Below are positions 1 to 10,314 of a DNA stretch of 64,000 bases, piece after piece. The translations under genes were made by a program, and so were the position numbers. The DNA is from an uncultured Lachnospiraceae bacterium (GTDB lineage Bacteria; Bacillota; Clostridia; Lachnospirales; Lachnospiraceae). The notes under the pieces are model-generated. The model was given only the letters and a program-made list of their open reading frames with translations, had not been told where the DNA came from and searched no databases. Location: assembly GCA_946182825.1 (NCBI GenBank), contig CAMGZH010000006.1:36490-100489 (forward strand), read 5' to 3'. Every line of letters begins with the position of its first letter. The stretch's first letter is position 1.

Positions 1-833
1 TCCGGCTTGACTTTGATGGTTTCGATTTCTTCCGGTTTGGAGGATGCATCGATCAGATGGATCTTATGATTGCTGTAAGCAACGATGGATCCGTCTTCAA
101 AAAATTCCACCTCCGGACATAGTCCATCTGTGTATTGAAAGGTCCCCACCAGATTATCCCTTTGCCCCTCACCCTTCTCTGAGAAGTCGTAGATATTCAA
201 AGTGGACGTAAGCTGCCCCTTACTGACGGAAGCCATACTGACTGCCAGTCGCTTTCCATCCTCTGAAATAGCCAGATCCAACGGATATCCGGTTTTGGCC
301 AGATGTACCTGTCCCTGGGCCAACTGAGTTCCGTCTGCCTTATACACATTCAGGTAACCGGTGGCTCCTTCCTGCATCATGGCTGCGACCGTTCCGTCAG
401 CAGCGACATCAGCCCTTACAATGGGCAGATTGGTCTGGATCTCCCCCTCCTCCTTTTCCGGAGAGAGAATCTTCATCGTTGTACCCTTGGTATCATAGAT
501 CAGCATTCGCTGTTTGGCGATCCGGACCTTCGGACTCTGCATATCATAGGCCTCATTCCACACCGCCTCGCCTTTATTGTTGAGATAGGACGCTCCATCC
601 TGTGAGTAAGAGACCAGTCCTCCGTTAAACTCACTGTAATTCAACGTCGATGCGCTACTGACCTTGAATTCATCCACTACGTCGTATGAGTCAAACTGCC
701 CGTACCGGTTTAATAGATTTGCAAAAAACACAACAACCAGTACGACCACCGGAATGCAAAGGAGCCACAGCAGATATCGCCTGCGATGTGGCTGTTTCAC
801 TATTTTATCTTCTGTTAGCTCCTGATCTTGCAT
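1..833 (-). CDS. DUF5711-like membrane-anchored protein (partial, C-terminus beyond left edge)
   Basis: Open minus-strand frame running off the left edge; the ATG at 833 has a GGAAAG-type ribosome site. The visible 277 residues begin with a short basic cytoplasmic head, one hydrophobic segment at about residues 20-40 (LLWLLCIPVVVLVVVFF), then an extracytoplasmic part rich in short beta-type repeats with aromatic and glycine turns (for example the stretches around YSQDGASYLNNKGEAVW and ISEDGKRLAVSMAS), which resembles a beta-propeller. This layout fits the DUF5711 family common in Lachnospiraceae; the function is unknown. It starts 17 nt after the stop of the branching enzyme gene, so it is probably the last visible gene of a three-gene operon. 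The family assignment is from memory of its architecture; the open frame itself is certain. Confidence 0.7.
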   Translation of the reverse strand, partial: MQDQELTEDKIVKQPHRRRYLLWLLCIPVVVLVVVFFANLLNRYGQFDSYDVVDEFKVSSASTLNYSEFNGGLVSYSQDGASYLNNKGEAVWNEAYDMQSPKVRIAKQRMLIYDTKGTTMKILSPEKEEGEIQTNLPIVRADVAADGTVAAMMQEGATGYLNVYKADGTQLAQGQVHLAKTGYPLDLAISEDGKRLAVSMASVSKGQLTSTLNIYDFSEKGEGQRDNLVGTFQYTDGLCPEVEFFEDGSIVAYSNHKIHLIDASSKPEEIETIKVKP

Positions 834-850
834 ATTCTTTCCTTATTTCA

Positions 851-2755
851 TTAGTAATCGTATGTGAATACTGCAACTCCGTATGGGGAGAGTGGATATG
901 CCACTGAGTATTCCCTGCCGTCGCATTCCTTATGCTCCGGCAAATAGGTCTTCTTTTTCTTTGGATCAGATCCGCCGTAGGCCGGATCGTCACTTGTAAG
1001 AACCAGCGTCAACTTCTTATTGTTGGCAACACCAACCCGATAATCCTCGTAGGCCATCGGTGTGAAGTTGCAAACGAACAGCAGGTTCTTCTTGCCGTTT
1101 TTGGACTTTCTGAGGAAACTGAAAATTCCTCTGTAGCTGTCGTTGGCATTGATCCACTCGAATCCGTTCCAGTTAATATCCTGTTCATACATGGACGGAT
1201 ACTTCTTGTAGATATGAAGCAGGGATTTCATCCAGTCCCTGACAGCCCGGTGCTCCGGATTGTCCAAAAGGTACCAGTCAAGTTCTCTTTCTTCACTCCA
1301 TTCCCGAAGCTGGGCAAAATCCTGTCCCATGAACAGAAGCTTTTTGCCCGGGTGTCCCATCATAAAGGCATAACCGGCCATCAGATTCTTAAACTTGTCG
1401 ATTCCAAGTCCCGGCATTTTCTCCAACATAGAACACTTCAGATGGACTACTTCGTCGTGGGAGAGTACCAGAATATACTTCTCGAACTCATTATAGGACA
1501 TAGCGAAGGTCATCTTATTGTGGTTGTCCTTACGGAAGTACGGATCCAGCTTCATGTAATCCAGGAAGTCGTGCATCCATCCCATATTCCACTTGTAGGA
1601 GAAATTCAGTCCACCGTCTTCTACACCGCCGGTTACCTTCGGCCATGCTGTGGATTCCTCCGCAATCATTACGACACCCTTATAGCGTCCTGTGATCATG
1701 GAGTTGATATGCTTAAAGAACTCGATTGCCTCTAAGTTCTCCCGTCCACCGAATTTGTTTGCTACCCACTGTCCGTCGCTCTTACCATAATCGAGGTAGA
1801 GCATGGAAGCAACAGCATCCACACGAAGTCCATCAATGTGATAGGTCTCGATCCAGTTGATGGCGGAACCGATCAGGAAGTTCTTGACTTCGTTTTTACC
1901 GTAGTCGAAGATCTTCGTTCCCCAATCCGGATGTTCGCCCTTCTTCGGATCCGCATATTCAAACAGCGGAGATCCGTCGAAATCCGCCAGACCATGGGCA
2001 TCCTTTGGAAAATGAGCCGGTACCCAGTCCAGAATAACTCCGATTCCCTTTCTGTGAAGGGTATTGACCAGATACATAAAATCCTTTGGCTTTCCGTATC
2101 TGGAAGTAGGAGCGTAGTAGCCGGTTACCTGATAACCCCAGGAACCGTCAAAAGGATATTCGGAAATACCCATCAGTTCCACATGGGTATAACCCATCTC
2201 GCTGACATACTCTGCAAGAGCATCCGCAAACTGTGCATACGTGTAAAAGCCATCGTCCTCCCGACCCGGATGACGTTTCCAGGAACCCGGATGCACTTCA
2301 TAAATAGACATTGGCTTCTCATAATATGGCGTTGTGTCATGGCGCTTTTTCATCCAGTTCTGATCAGTCCACTTATAACCTTCCACATTGGCAAGCTTAG
2401 AAGCGGTTCCCGGACGAAGCTCTGCACTGTTTGCAAAAGGATCTGCCTTATACAGCTTGCGTCCGTTCTGTGTCACAATCAAAAATTTATACATCTGGCC
2501 TTCCTGGGCTCCCGGTATAAAAGCTTCAAAAATACCGGTCTCCTCCGGAGACACCCGCTTCATCGGATTGGCCCCTTCGTCCCATCCGTTGAATTCACCG
2601 ATCACATATACACCGGCGGCGTGTGGCGCCCAGACATCAAATATCCATCCCTCTTTTCCATCTTCCGTGGCAGGGTGAGCACCTAACTTACGAAAAATCT
2701 CGTAATGTGTTCCCTGTCCAAAAAGATAAGCGTCTAACTCCGTAAAATGATTCAT
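851..2755 (-). CDS. glgB: 1,4-alpha-glucan (glycogen) branching enzyme
   Basis: Transfers alpha-1,4-glucan segments to form alpha-1,6 branches in glycogen. The 634-residue protein has an N-terminal CBM48-type beta-sandwich (about residues 30-110, GEFNGWD), a GH13 (beta/alpha)8 barrel and a C-terminal beta domain. The GH13 signatures are visible: nucleophile Asp313 in GLRVDAVASM, catalytic Glu366 or 367 in IAEES, and the transition-state Asp434 in LSHDEVVH. ATG start with an AAAGGGG ribosome site. It lies 19 nt downstream of the TPR/P-loop gene and 17 nt upstream of the DUF5711-like gene, all minus strand. No other glycogen gene is in the window, so the link of its neighbours to glycogen is only inferred. 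Confidence 0.96.
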   Translation of the reverse strand: MNHFTELDAYLFGQGTHYEIFRKLGAHPATEDGKEGWIFDVWAPHAAGVYVIGEFNGWDEGANPMKRVSPEETGIFEAFIPGAQEGQMYKFLIVTQNGRKLYKADPFANSAELRPGTASKLANVEGYKWTDQNWMKKRHDTTPYYEKPMSIYEVHPGSWKRHPGREDDGFYTYAQFADALAEYVSEMGYTHVELMGISEYPFDGSWGYQVTGYYAPTSRYGKPKDFMYLVNTLHRKGIGVILDWVPAHFPKDAHGLADFDGSPLFEYADPKKGEHPDWGTKIFDYGKNEVKNFLIGSAINWIETYHIDGLRVDAVASMLYLDYGKSDGQWVANKFGGRENLEAIEFFKHINSMITGRYKGVVMIAEESTAWPKVTGGVEDGGLNFSYKWNMGWMHDFLDYMKLDPYFRKDNHNKMTFAMSYNEFEKYILVLSHDEVVHLKCSMLEKMPGLGIDKFKNLMAGYAFMMGHPGKKLLFMGQDFAQLREWSEERELDWYLLDNPEHRAVRDWMKSLLHIYKKYPSMYEQDINWNGFEWINANDSYRGIFSFLRKSKNGKKNLLFVCNFTPMAYEDYRVGVANNKKLTLVLTSDDPAYGGSDPKKKKTYLPEHKECDGREYSVAYPLSPYGVAVFTYDY

Positions 2756-2774
2756 ACTATAACCCCTTTCAAGC

Positions 2775-5453
2775 CTATTCTAGGATGTCTTTTTCCTGAA
2801 GGATCGGTCTGCCGTCTTCATCTGTCAGCTTCGCTGCAAAATGACCAAAGATACCTTTGCTTCGGCGTTCCAACTTCTGTATTCCACGATCGACAATTGC
2901 CTTTACCTCATGAAGACTGATCGGCTCCTCACCCCTTTGCAAGATACCGATCCTGTCATAGAGACCAAGAATTGCCATATCATCCATGGAATATCCTAAA
3001 TCAAGCACATATGCTTTTCCGAAGGAAACCAGTTCATCAATGGTCATCACCGGAATATTGATGTGCTCTGTAAACAAATTGAATAGCTGTGGTGACAGTG
3101 ACTTCAGCCGTTCCAGGCCAATCTTGCTGTCCTCTAAAATAAACAGTGTTCCTGACGTATCATTCTCGATCAGAAGTGCCAGGGATACTGCTGTTTCCCG
3201 ATTAATTGCGCCGGCTTCCTCGATCATCAGGCTTCCACCGGCAACCTTCGTCAACAGCGCCTGCAGATCCTTGCCGTTTAACTTCTCACCGGAGATCCTT
3301 CCGGCTGCACCCGACAGCTTACCGGTCTCCTTCTGAAGGATTCGGATCAGCTTTGAAGCCAGAGCGGTCTTACCGGTTCCGTTGCTTCCGGATACTGTCA
3401 GATTACCGATGCTGACATGCTCCGGATCGGACAATCTTGTGCGGATACCGCTTAAGGCTCTGCAGATCTGCTTCTCCATGCTGTCAACGGTTGTAAAGTA
3501 ACTTAATACATCCTTCTCATCATCGGTCAGTCGTACCTGCGGCACCTCATCGTTAATCACATCCTCGATGGCTCCGGACAGGTTCATCACCTGTGTATCC
3601 GACAGTCCTGCAGCTGCAGGAGTCTCCTTGATTGCCTTCATGATCTCGGTTCCGGAAGGCATGACCTTCGTTGTCTGATCGATCGGATTGTCATCCTTCC
3701 CGCCTTCTTCTCTGGCTTTTTCTTCTTCCGCCTCGACGGTCAGTTCATCGATCTGTTCCTGCAGCATTTTATTCACATCCGCCATAATGTCTTCCGGCTT
3801 CTGTGGCTGCGGATCTTCCTCGGTCTGATCTAACGTATTTTCTTTCTCCTCCGTCTCTTCCTTCGGCTGATTCAAGGATTCATCCCTCGGCTCAGGCTTT
3901 CGTGATTCAACCTCCTCAGAAGACAGCCTTGGCGGCTCCCAAGCCTTAAGATCCTTCTCCTCATCATTCCGTGTCACTGTGGCGCCTGCCTGACGAATTG
4001 CCTTCTTCAGTGCATCTGCTGCCGGAAGAACCGGAATCTTAAGTCCGACCTCATCCTTAGCTTCCGCATCCTCCTCGGAATTGGCGTGAATCTTAGGAAT
4101 CTCGAAGGTTCTTTCATCGCCGTCGGTCTCGATCCTGGAATGTTCCTCGTCTTCGGATTCCATCTTCTCCGCCACCGGATCCTCTTTCTGGTGCGCCTGC
4201 GCCAGGATCTCCACGGCACGGTTCTCATCCTCGCCTCTGGACAGATATTCCTGACGAAGCAGTTCCTCCGGAGAAACACCGGCATCCAGCTGCGGTGCAG
4301 CTTCCACCAAACGATCCATGATCTGTTCTGCTTCTTTCAGCGCCTTGGCCTTGGCCTCTTCCAGCTTACGTGCTCTGGCCTCCTCCAGCGCCGCCTCGGC
4401 GGCTCGACGGGTTCGTTCCCAGTCCTCCATGATATCTTCGATGGTCATCTGACCCTCGATCTGTTCCTCCCTGGTGCGGGTCGGAAGATTCATGGACATC
4501 TGACCGTCATATTCCTCTGCGAGATACTGCTGGAAAGAATCCTGAATGGTCGGAACCGGTTCGCTTTCCTCCTGCTGCACAATCTCTTCTTCCTCGGGCT
4601 TGCCGGCACTAAGGTAAGGGATATCTCCGATCAGATCCTTAATGGCATCCATATTCTCGGATACCTCACCGGTCTCCGTTGCCTGCATGATCTCTTCAAT
4701 ATTCTTCTTGATCTCGGCCTGAAGGTTCACTGTGTTAAACCGTTCCGGCTTCGTCTCGACTTTGGGGATGGTAATCGGGTGGGAGAGAAGCTCATCCGAT
4801 CCGGAATCCTCCGGAAGCACCTCCGCGCTTCCGTTCTTACGACGCTGGAAACGACGGTATTTATCTTCCTGAGCCTGGTTCAGCGGCGTATAGAGCATCT
4901 TCATCTCCAAGGCTTTCTCAACATAAGGGCCTTCACCAAACCAGAGAACGATCTCATCACAAAGATCAATACACTTCTCCACCTGGGCAGAGCTTCGATA
5001 GAGGCAGGCCAGTTCAAATGCCCACTTCTCAATGAAATCGTGCTGCTTCAATTCCTCAAGAATTGCGATCAGCCCCTTGATATCACTGCCTTTGGCCTTA
5101 GCAATATGGTATCGGATGATATATTTAAGACTGTCATGGGGAGCGATCTCTACAAATTCCTCATAGTACTCATCCGCTTCATCCAGCTCGCCCATCCTCA
5201 CAGAAAGCAACGCAAGACGGTAGATGATCATTCGTCCGATGGGAGAGCGTTCATGTGCCATTTCCAGAATCTCTCTGGCCTTCTCCGTCTCACCGGCCTC
5301 CTCATAGACCTCACTTGCTCTTAGTAATACGTTGACATTGCGGATCTTACGGTAGTTAAGCGTATCTAAAAGATCCACTGCCTCCTGTTTGTCCCCTGAA
5401 CGAACCAGCGTTTCAATCTGATCCAGTTTGATTTTATATTCTGTCTTCTCCAA
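2775..5453 (-). CDS. TPR-repeat protein with C-terminal AAA-like P-loop NTPase domain, function unknown
   Basis: Large 892-residue protein that I cannot name. Residues about 1-200 are helical tetratricopeptide-like repeats. Residues about 200-640 are low complexity, strongly acidic and Glu/Lys rich, probably disordered with coiled-coil stretches (EEARARKLEEAKAK region). A C-terminal P-loop domain has Walker A GSNGTGKT at about 689-696 and a Walker B-like LMIEE at about 742-746, followed by an arrangement reminiscent of CbxX/CfxQ-type AAA proteins. No signal peptide or membrane segment, so probably cytoplasmic and a scaffold or remodelling factor by inference. The start is TTG at 5453 with GAGGTG just upstream. 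It is first in the operon with glgB and the DUF5711-like gene. The stop is TAG, which shows that TAG terminates normally in this genome. Confidence 0.75.
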   Translation of the reverse strand: MEKTEYKIKLDQIETLVRSGDKQEAVDLLDTLNYRKIRNVNVLLRASEVYEEAGETEKAREILEMAHERSPIGRMIIYRLALLSVRMGELDEADEYYEEFVEIAPHDSLKYIIRYHIAKAKGSDIKGLIAILEELKQHDFIEKWAFELACLYRSSAQVEKCIDLCDEIVLWFGEGPYVEKALEMKMLYTPLNQAQEDKYRRFQRRKNGSAEVLPEDSGSDELLSHPITIPKVETKPERFNTVNLQAEIKKNIEEIMQATETGEVSENMDAIKDLIGDIPYLSAGKPEEEEIVQQEESEPVPTIQDSFQQYLAEEYDGQMSMNLPTRTREEQIEGQMTIEDIMEDWERTRRAAEAALEEARARKLEEAKAKALKEAEQIMDRLVEAAPQLDAGVSPEELLRQEYLSRGEDENRAVEILAQAHQKEDPVAEKMESEDEEHSRIETDGDERTFEIPKIHANSEEDAEAKDEVGLKIPVLPAADALKKAIRQAGATVTRNDEEKDLKAWEPPRLSSEEVESRKPEPRDESLNQPKEETEEKENTLDQTEEDPQPQKPEDIMADVNKMLQEQIDELTVEAEEEKAREEGGKDDNPIDQTTKVMPSGTEIMKAIKETPAAAGLSDTQVMNLSGAIEDVINDEVPQVRLTDDEKDVLSYFTTVDSMEKQICRALSGIRTRLSDPEHVSIGNLTVSGSNGTGKTALASKLIRILQKETGKLSGAAGRISGEKLNGKDLQALLTKVAGGSLMIEEAGAINRETAVSLALLIENDTSGTLFILEDSKIGLERLKSLSPQLFNLFTEHINIPVMTIDELVSFGKAYVLDLGYSMDDMAILGLYDRIGILQRGEEPISLHEVKAIVDRGIQKLERRSKGIFGHFAAKLTDEDGRPILQEKDILE

Positions 5454-5524
5454 AGCGCACCTCGAAAAATGTTAAAGTCTCCCAAAATACATATAATTTA
5501 GTGTATCATAGCGCTGTTTCTCTG

Positions 5525-5578
5525 TCAAAAAACTCCGCCCTCCGAACCCGGGCGAAAACCCAGTCGGAGAGCGGAGTT
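5525..5578 (-). terminator. Rho-independent terminator after AI-2E transporter gene
   Basis: Fifteen-base-pair stem, 5531-5545 with 5564-5578 (one G-T pair), whose minus-strand transcript ends in a run of T. It sits immediately after the stop of the transporter gene at 5583 and separates it from the TPR/P-loop gene. Confidence 0.85.
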
Positions 5579-5582
5579 CATA

Positions 5583-7010
5583 TCATTTTATATGGTTATC
5601 GGAATCCGGATGTTCCGGATCCTTTGGATCTTTTTCCCTGACCGGAGTAAAATTCCGGAAAATCTTCGCAAGGATGCCTTTGGATCTTACTCCCTCCGGC
5701 TTTTCTTCTTTATCGATGATCTTCATACCTTTTTCATCCACATGGTCTAAATGCTCATACCGCATGGTACTGGTAGGAAGTCCACGACGCTTCACCAGCC
5801 TGTTGGTGACCCTTCCTACGATGTAGACAAAGAGCGCCATGGTAGGAACACCCAATAGCATTCCCACGATTCCAAACATTCCGCCTCCGGCTACAATGGC
5901 CACGAGCACAAGGAATGGAGAAATACCGGTGGAATCTCCAAGGATCTTCGGTCCGATCAGGTTACCGTCGATCTGCTGAAGGACCAGTACAAAGAGCAGG
6001 AAGTAAATTCCCTGCATCGGATTGGTCACAAAGATCAGCGCCACAGTAGGAACGGCTCCGATATACGGGCCAAAAACCGGAATCACGTTGGTCACTCCAA
6101 TGATAGCCGAGCAAACCAGGGCATAAGGGAAACCAAACAGCAACATTGCAAAATAGCAAAGGATCCCGATGATAATGGAATCGATGATCTTGCCGATGAT
6201 AAATCCATAGAAGATCTCATTTGCCTTGCGAACCGTGATCATAACTTCATTGGCCACCTTCAATGGGAAGATCGCATAGATCATTTTCTTGAAGACCGCC
6301 TTCAGCTTCTCTTTGCTTCCCAGAGAGTATACTGCAACGAAAATACCGATCACCAGATTCACAAAGAAATGTCCCACGTTCACGCCCCAGGCCGTCAGAA
6401 GGGAAACCAGCTGATTATTACTCTCAACATTCAGGTATTTCCTACCCATTTCAATTCCCTTATCGATAGCCTTATCGATGTTCTTCGACTCACGGGCCGC
6501 TGCCAGCTGGTCTTTGAAGCGAAAACCGGTGATCTCATCGACCCAGTCCAGCACACCACCTACCTTGGCATGTATGTTTCGGACCAGCTCTTTGATGGTT
6601 GTAACAAATTGTGGGATTACCATGCTTAAAAACGCTGCGATCACCGCAATAAGGATCGCAACCGCCAGAATCGAAGCAATGGTTCGGGACGCCTTCTTCA
6701 TCTTAGGCCCAAAGGTATATCCGGTCTTGTCCTTGACATAGCGGTTGATCTTTCCACCCAGCCGTTCAAAGAGCTTCATGATGGGATTCATCAGGTATGC
6801 CATGGCAAATCCCATAAGAATCGGCTGCAGAACCCGGTTAAGGGTTCCCAGCGCAATGGCCAGCCCCTCATACCGTTCAACACAAAAGTAGAATATTATA
6901 ATCAATGCAGCTGCCAAAACCGCCGAGATGGCTATCACATGGTAACGGGCCACCTCCTCCTTCGGGAGGTAGTCCGCCGGATGCTTTCTTGTCTTTCGTT
7001 CTTCCGACAT
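5583..7010 (-). CDS. AI-2E family transporter (PerM/YdiK-type membrane protein)
   Basis: 475-residue integral membrane protein. Hydrophobic segments are seen at about residues 25-45, 55-80, 110-135, 205-230 and through 265-390, with the typical long amphipathic region between the first and second halves. The conserved C-terminal half (GFIIGKIIDS, FGPYIGAVPT, QQIDGNLIGPKILG, GGGMFGIVGMLLGVP) is diagnostic of the AI-2E transporter family (TqsA, PerM, YtvI). Members export autoinducer-2 or act in ion homeostasis; substrate cannot be told here. A hydrophilic tail of about 60 residues follows the last membrane segment. It is 18 nt downstream of the hydratase gene and probably co-transcribed with it; a strong terminator follows. 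Confidence 0.92.
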   Translation of the reverse strand: MSEERKTRKHPADYLPKEEVARYHVIAISAVLAAALIIIFYFCVERYEGLAIALGTLNRVLQPILMGFAMAYLMNPIMKLFERLGGKINRYVKDKTGYTFGPKMKKASRTIASILAVAILIAVIAAFLSMVIPQFVTTIKELVRNIHAKVGGVLDWVDEITGFRFKDQLAAARESKNIDKAIDKGIEMGRKYLNVESNNQLVSLLTAWGVNVGHFFVNLVIGIFVAVYSLGSKEKLKAVFKKMIYAIFPLKVANEVMITVRKANEIFYGFIIGKIIDSIIIGILCYFAMLLFGFPYALVCSAIIGVTNVIPVFGPYIGAVPTVALIFVTNPMQGIYFLLFVLVLQQIDGNLIGPKILGDSTGISPFLVLVAIVAGGGMFGIVGMLLGVPTMALFVYIVGRVTNRLVKRRGLPTSTMRYEHLDHVDEKGMKIIDKEEKPEGVRSKGILAKIFRNFTPVREKDPKDPEHPDSDNHIK

Positions 7011-7028
7011 GATAATCCTCGATCCTAA

Positions 7029-9314
7029 TTATTTATTGCGATAGAAATTGATCAGACATCCATCCTCAATAATCTGTCTCTCATCCTCTGTAAGCTCATC
7101 CATGGTAAGCTCAAATTCTACCAGCTGACCGTCCTTAACCACGTATGCAGGGAAGCTTGTCTTCTTGTCTGCAATGGCCTTTGCGATCTGTGGAATAAAC
7201 AGGTAATCGCCATTCTTAAACGGAAGCTCTCCCTCCGGAATGAGGAATGGAAGCATACCCCAATTGATCAGGTTACTTCTATAACGCTTGGTCGCATATT
7301 CGTTGGCGATATTTGCCCATCCGCCTAATACCTTCTGGCAGCTTGCCGCCTGCTCACGAGCAGAACCGTCTCCCGGCTTCACAGCGAAGATCGTAGAACC
7401 CACACCTAAGTTATGACGATCCACATCCGGATACTTGGTATGGATCACATCAAGAACCGGCTTGATTTCCGGAAGCCCATCCTTCGGGCACTGGTCATTC
7501 TCAATGGCCTTCTGAGCCTTCTGTACCTCTTTGGCGCGACCAACGTATGCCGGATCCTTACGGGAAAGGGCAAACTCAGCCAGTGCCAGCGGATTGGAAC
7601 GGTAAGAAGATGTCTCACCGGACGGGATCAGCTCATCGGTCGTTGTAACAGGATCATGGATCTCGGAAACAACCTTTAAGATCATATTCTCCGGAAGAGC
7701 ACTCATCGCCGGCCAATCCTTGATGTTCGGTCCAAACTTCACTTCCTGCGTAGGATCTGCCACACCCTTACTGTCAAAGACACGATTCTTATAGATCTCC
7801 CCATTGAAGAAGTACTTCGGCTTGCTGTAGTTCACATCCAGCTCATCTGCACCGGTAAGGAAACCCTTGTTGGCAGCAGTAGCAGCGATGGAACGAGCAT
7901 CCATAAGAGCAACCGAAGCGATCTGACCGTTCTGAAGCTTACTTCCCTCACGGTTCGGGAAGTTACGTGTTGAGTGACGGATGGAGAATCCGTTATTGCC
8001 CGGAGTATCGCCTGCACCGAAGCAAGGACCACAGAACGCAGTCTTAACAATGGCACCGGTTGCCATAAGATCAGCAACTGCTCCGTTCTTCACAAGTTCC
8101 ATATAGATCGGAGTAGAAGCAGGGTAAACACTCAATGTAAAATCATCGGCTCCGATGGAAGCTCCCCGAAGGATATCTGCCGCATCACAGATGTTTTCAA
8201 AACCACCGCCGGCACATCCTGCAATGATTCCCTGATCAACGTAAAGCTGTCCGTTTTTCACCTTGTCCTTTAATGTAAAATCAACCTGTCCGTCCAAAGA
8301 TACCTTTGCCCGCTTCTCAACATCATCCAGGATATCCATAAGGTTGTGCTTCAACTCATCGATGGTATAGACATTACTTGGATGGAACGGCATTGCGATC
8401 ATAGGACGAATGCTGGACAGATCGATCTCGATACATCCATCGTAATAAGCCACATCTGCCGGCTGCATCGGAGCGAAGTCCTCCTTACGGCCATGGATCT
8501 CATAGAACTCCTCAACCTTGCTGTCACACTGCCAGATGGAAGACAGACAAGTTGTCTCGGTCGTCATTACATCCACACCGATTCGATAATCGACAGAAAG
8601 ATTCTCAATTCCGGGACCAACGAACTCCATTACCTTATTCTTAACGTAGCCCTTGGCAAAAACCTCACCGATGATAGCAAGCGCAATATCCTGAGGACCT
8701 ACTCCCTTATTCGGCTTTCCTGTCATGTAGACTGCAATCACACCGGGCATATTGATATCATAGGTCTTATCCAGAAGCTGCTTAACAAGCTCCGGTCCGC
8801 CTTCACCCATCGCCATGGTACCAAGAGCACCGTAACGGGTATGGGAGTCAGAACCCAGGATCATCTTGCCGCCTCCAGCAAGCATCTCACGTGCGAACTG
8901 ATGGATAACCGCCTGATGAGGTGGTACATACATTCCACCATATCGCTTCGCGCAGGAAAGACCAAACATGTGGTCATCTTCATTAATGGTTCCACCTACT
9001 GCACAAAGACTGTTGTGACAGTTTGTGAGAACATAAGGGATCGGGAACTTTTCAAGACCTGACGCACGAGCCGTCTGAATAATACCAACATAGGTAATAT
9101 CGTGGCTGGTAAGCTTATCAAATTTGATCTGCAGCTTTTCCATGTTTCCTGAAGTGTTGTGGGCCTTCAGAATACCGTATGCCATTGTTCCTTCTGCGGC
9201 AGTCTTCTTATCCGCCTGCTTACCAAGCTGTGCGAGAGCAGCTGTTGCCTGTGCATCATCCGGTACAAGCTGTTCACCATTTACCAGATACACTCCTGTG
9301 TCGTAGAGCTTCAT
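7029..9314 (-). CDS. Aconitase-superfamily hydratase ([4Fe-4S], YbhJ-like)
   Basis: 761-residue protein of the aconitase superfamily. The three cysteines that would bind a [4Fe-4S] cluster are present: Cys367 in IIAGCAGGG, and Cys428 and Cys431 in [10 protein letters not shown]. The first motif lacks the SCTN signature of canonical aconitase, and the protein resembles the uncharacterised hydratases related to E. coli YbhJ. Substrate loop [11 protein letters not shown] near 447-457 and a C-terminal swivel domain ([12 protein letters not shown]) are recognisable. It probably dehydrates or hydrates a hydroxy acid, but I would not call it citrate aconitase. ATG start; the AI-2E transporter gene follows by 18 nt on the same strand. 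Confidence 0.88.
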   Translation of the reverse strand: MKLYDTGVYLVNGEQLVPDDAQATAALAQLGKQADKKTAAEGTMAYGILKAHNTSGNMEKLQIKFDKLTSHDITYVGIIQTARASGLEKFPIPYVLTNCHNSLCAVGGTINEDDHMFGLSCAKRYGGMYVPPHQAVIHQFAREMLAGGGKMILGSDSHTRYGALGTMAMGEGGPELVKQLLDKTYDINMPGVIAVYMTGKPNKGVGPQDIALAIIGEVFAKGYVKNKVMEFVGPGIENLSVDYRIGVDVMTTETTCLSSIWQCDSKVEEFYEIHGRKEDFAPMQPADVAYYDGCIEIDLSSIRPMIAMPFHPSNVYTIDELKHNLMDILDDVEKRAKVSLDGQVDFTLKDKVKNGQLYVDQGIIAGCAGGGFENICDAADILRGASIGADDFTLSVYPASTPIYMELVKNGAVADLMATGAIVKTAFCGPCFGAGDTPGNNGFSIRHSTRNFPNREGSKLQNGQIASVALMDARSIAATAANKGFLTGADELDVNYSKPKYFFNGEIYKNRVFDSKGVADPTQEVKFGPNIKDWPAMSALPENMILKVVSEIHDPVTTTDELIPSGETSSYRSNPLALAEFALSRKDPAYVGRAKEVQKAQKAIENDQCPKDGLPEIKPVLDVIHTKYPDVDRHNLGVGSTIFAVKPGDGSAREQAASCQKVLGGWANIANEYATKRYRSNLINWGMLPFLIPEGELPFKNGDYLFIPQIAKAIADKKTSFPAYVVKDGQLVEFELTMDELTEDERQIIEDGCLINFYRNK

Positions 9315-9443
9315 AAATTTTCCTCCAGTCTCTATCTTTTTCTCTTTTCCCGGTGCAAAGCACCTATATATGATCGGGGGAAATCCCCGTTCATCTAACC
9401 TTCAAGTCTCGCCTCAGGAGACTTTCCACAGATCGTTTTGCGA

Positions 9444-10295
9444 TCATTTCTTACGGAAAAAGGAGAAGAGTCCTCCCTCTTCCTTCTTTTCTTCTTCCTG
9501 TTCTCCTTCTTTCCACGCAAAATAATCTGCATCCAGATCAACGGAAAGCTTTGCATCCATTGGAGCTTCCATGCCTTCTTCTGCCATTGTAGCAGCTACG
9601 ATCGCATCCGCAGAGGGCATGACCTCTTTCGGATGGGAACTCTCTTTTGTATCTTCTTCCTCTTCACCGTCAATCGTGACTCCCTCCGGAATCTCTGACT
9701 GTGTCTGGGCAAAATAAGCCGGATTTACGTGGATTTCCGGCTTTACATCCTGATAAGACGGACGATCTGCCTCCACAGTAAATTCTCCCGTAAGCTTCTC
9801 TTTTTCAATCCGCTTGTTCTCTTCGTAAATCAGCTTGAGATATTTCTCTGTATCCTCCAGATCCTGAAGCTGTCCCTTCAGTTCATACTGGTTGTCTTTG
9901 ATGGTGTTAAGCTCATTTCTCATATCCTCCTGGATTCGGGAAGAAATGCGCTCCATATCGCTCTGTGCCTTTTTCACGATCTCCTGGATCCTGGTTAAGG
10001 CCTGATCGGAATACATAACAGAAGCAGCATAGATATCCTGAGCCTGCTTTCTCGCATTCTCCTTTTGTAGGTCGGCTTTCGCCCTTTGTGATCTGTCTGC
10101 CCGATCGCGGCTTGCTGCCGTCAGTTCGCTCTCATCCAGCATCTCGTAAAGACACTGTGCCAATTCCTTAAGAACTTCCTGAACAGCCCCTTTGTCCAAA
10201 ACCACTTTCTTGTGACTTCCCGGTGCGTATTCCGCATTTGCCAGCATCACATGCATTTGTCGCAGGGCATCCTCTGTCCGGCTCTGTGCACTCAT
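9444..10295 (-). CDS. Coiled-coil protein of unknown function
   Basis: 283-residue, strongly charged, soluble protein with no signal peptide. Residues about 60-170 are predicted helical coiled coil (long heptad-like runs of Lys, Glu, Gln, Arg with Leu/Ile spacing), giving a superficial resemblance to DivIVA-like or membrane-associated structural proteins. The C-terminus is acidic and ends in a lysine-rich tail after GLFSFFRKK. It starts 19 nt after the hydF stop on the same strand, so the two are likely co-transcribed. No catalytic motif is visible and I do not recognise a named family. Confidence 0.7.
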   Translation of the reverse strand: MSAQSRTEDALRQMHVMLANAEYAPGSHKKVVLDKGAVQEVLKELAQCLYEMLDESELTAASRDRADRSQRAKADLQKENARKQAQDIYAASVMYSDQALTRIQEIVKKAQSDMERISSRIQEDMRNELNTIKDNQYELKGQLQDLEDTEKYLKLIYEENKRIEKEKLTGEFTVEADRPSYQDVKPEIHVNPAYFAQTQSEIPEGVTIDGEEEEDTKESSHPKEVMPSADAIVAATMAEEGMEAPMDAKLSVDLDADYFAWKEGEQEEEKKEEGGLFSFFRKK

Positions 10296-10314
10296 GTTAC
10301 TCTCCTTAAAACAA

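Noticed and set aside
4086..5324. Long plus-strand frame of 412 residues opposite the TPR/P-loop gene
   Set aside because: Shadow of the true gene: no ribosome site and Leu/His-rich antisense composition.
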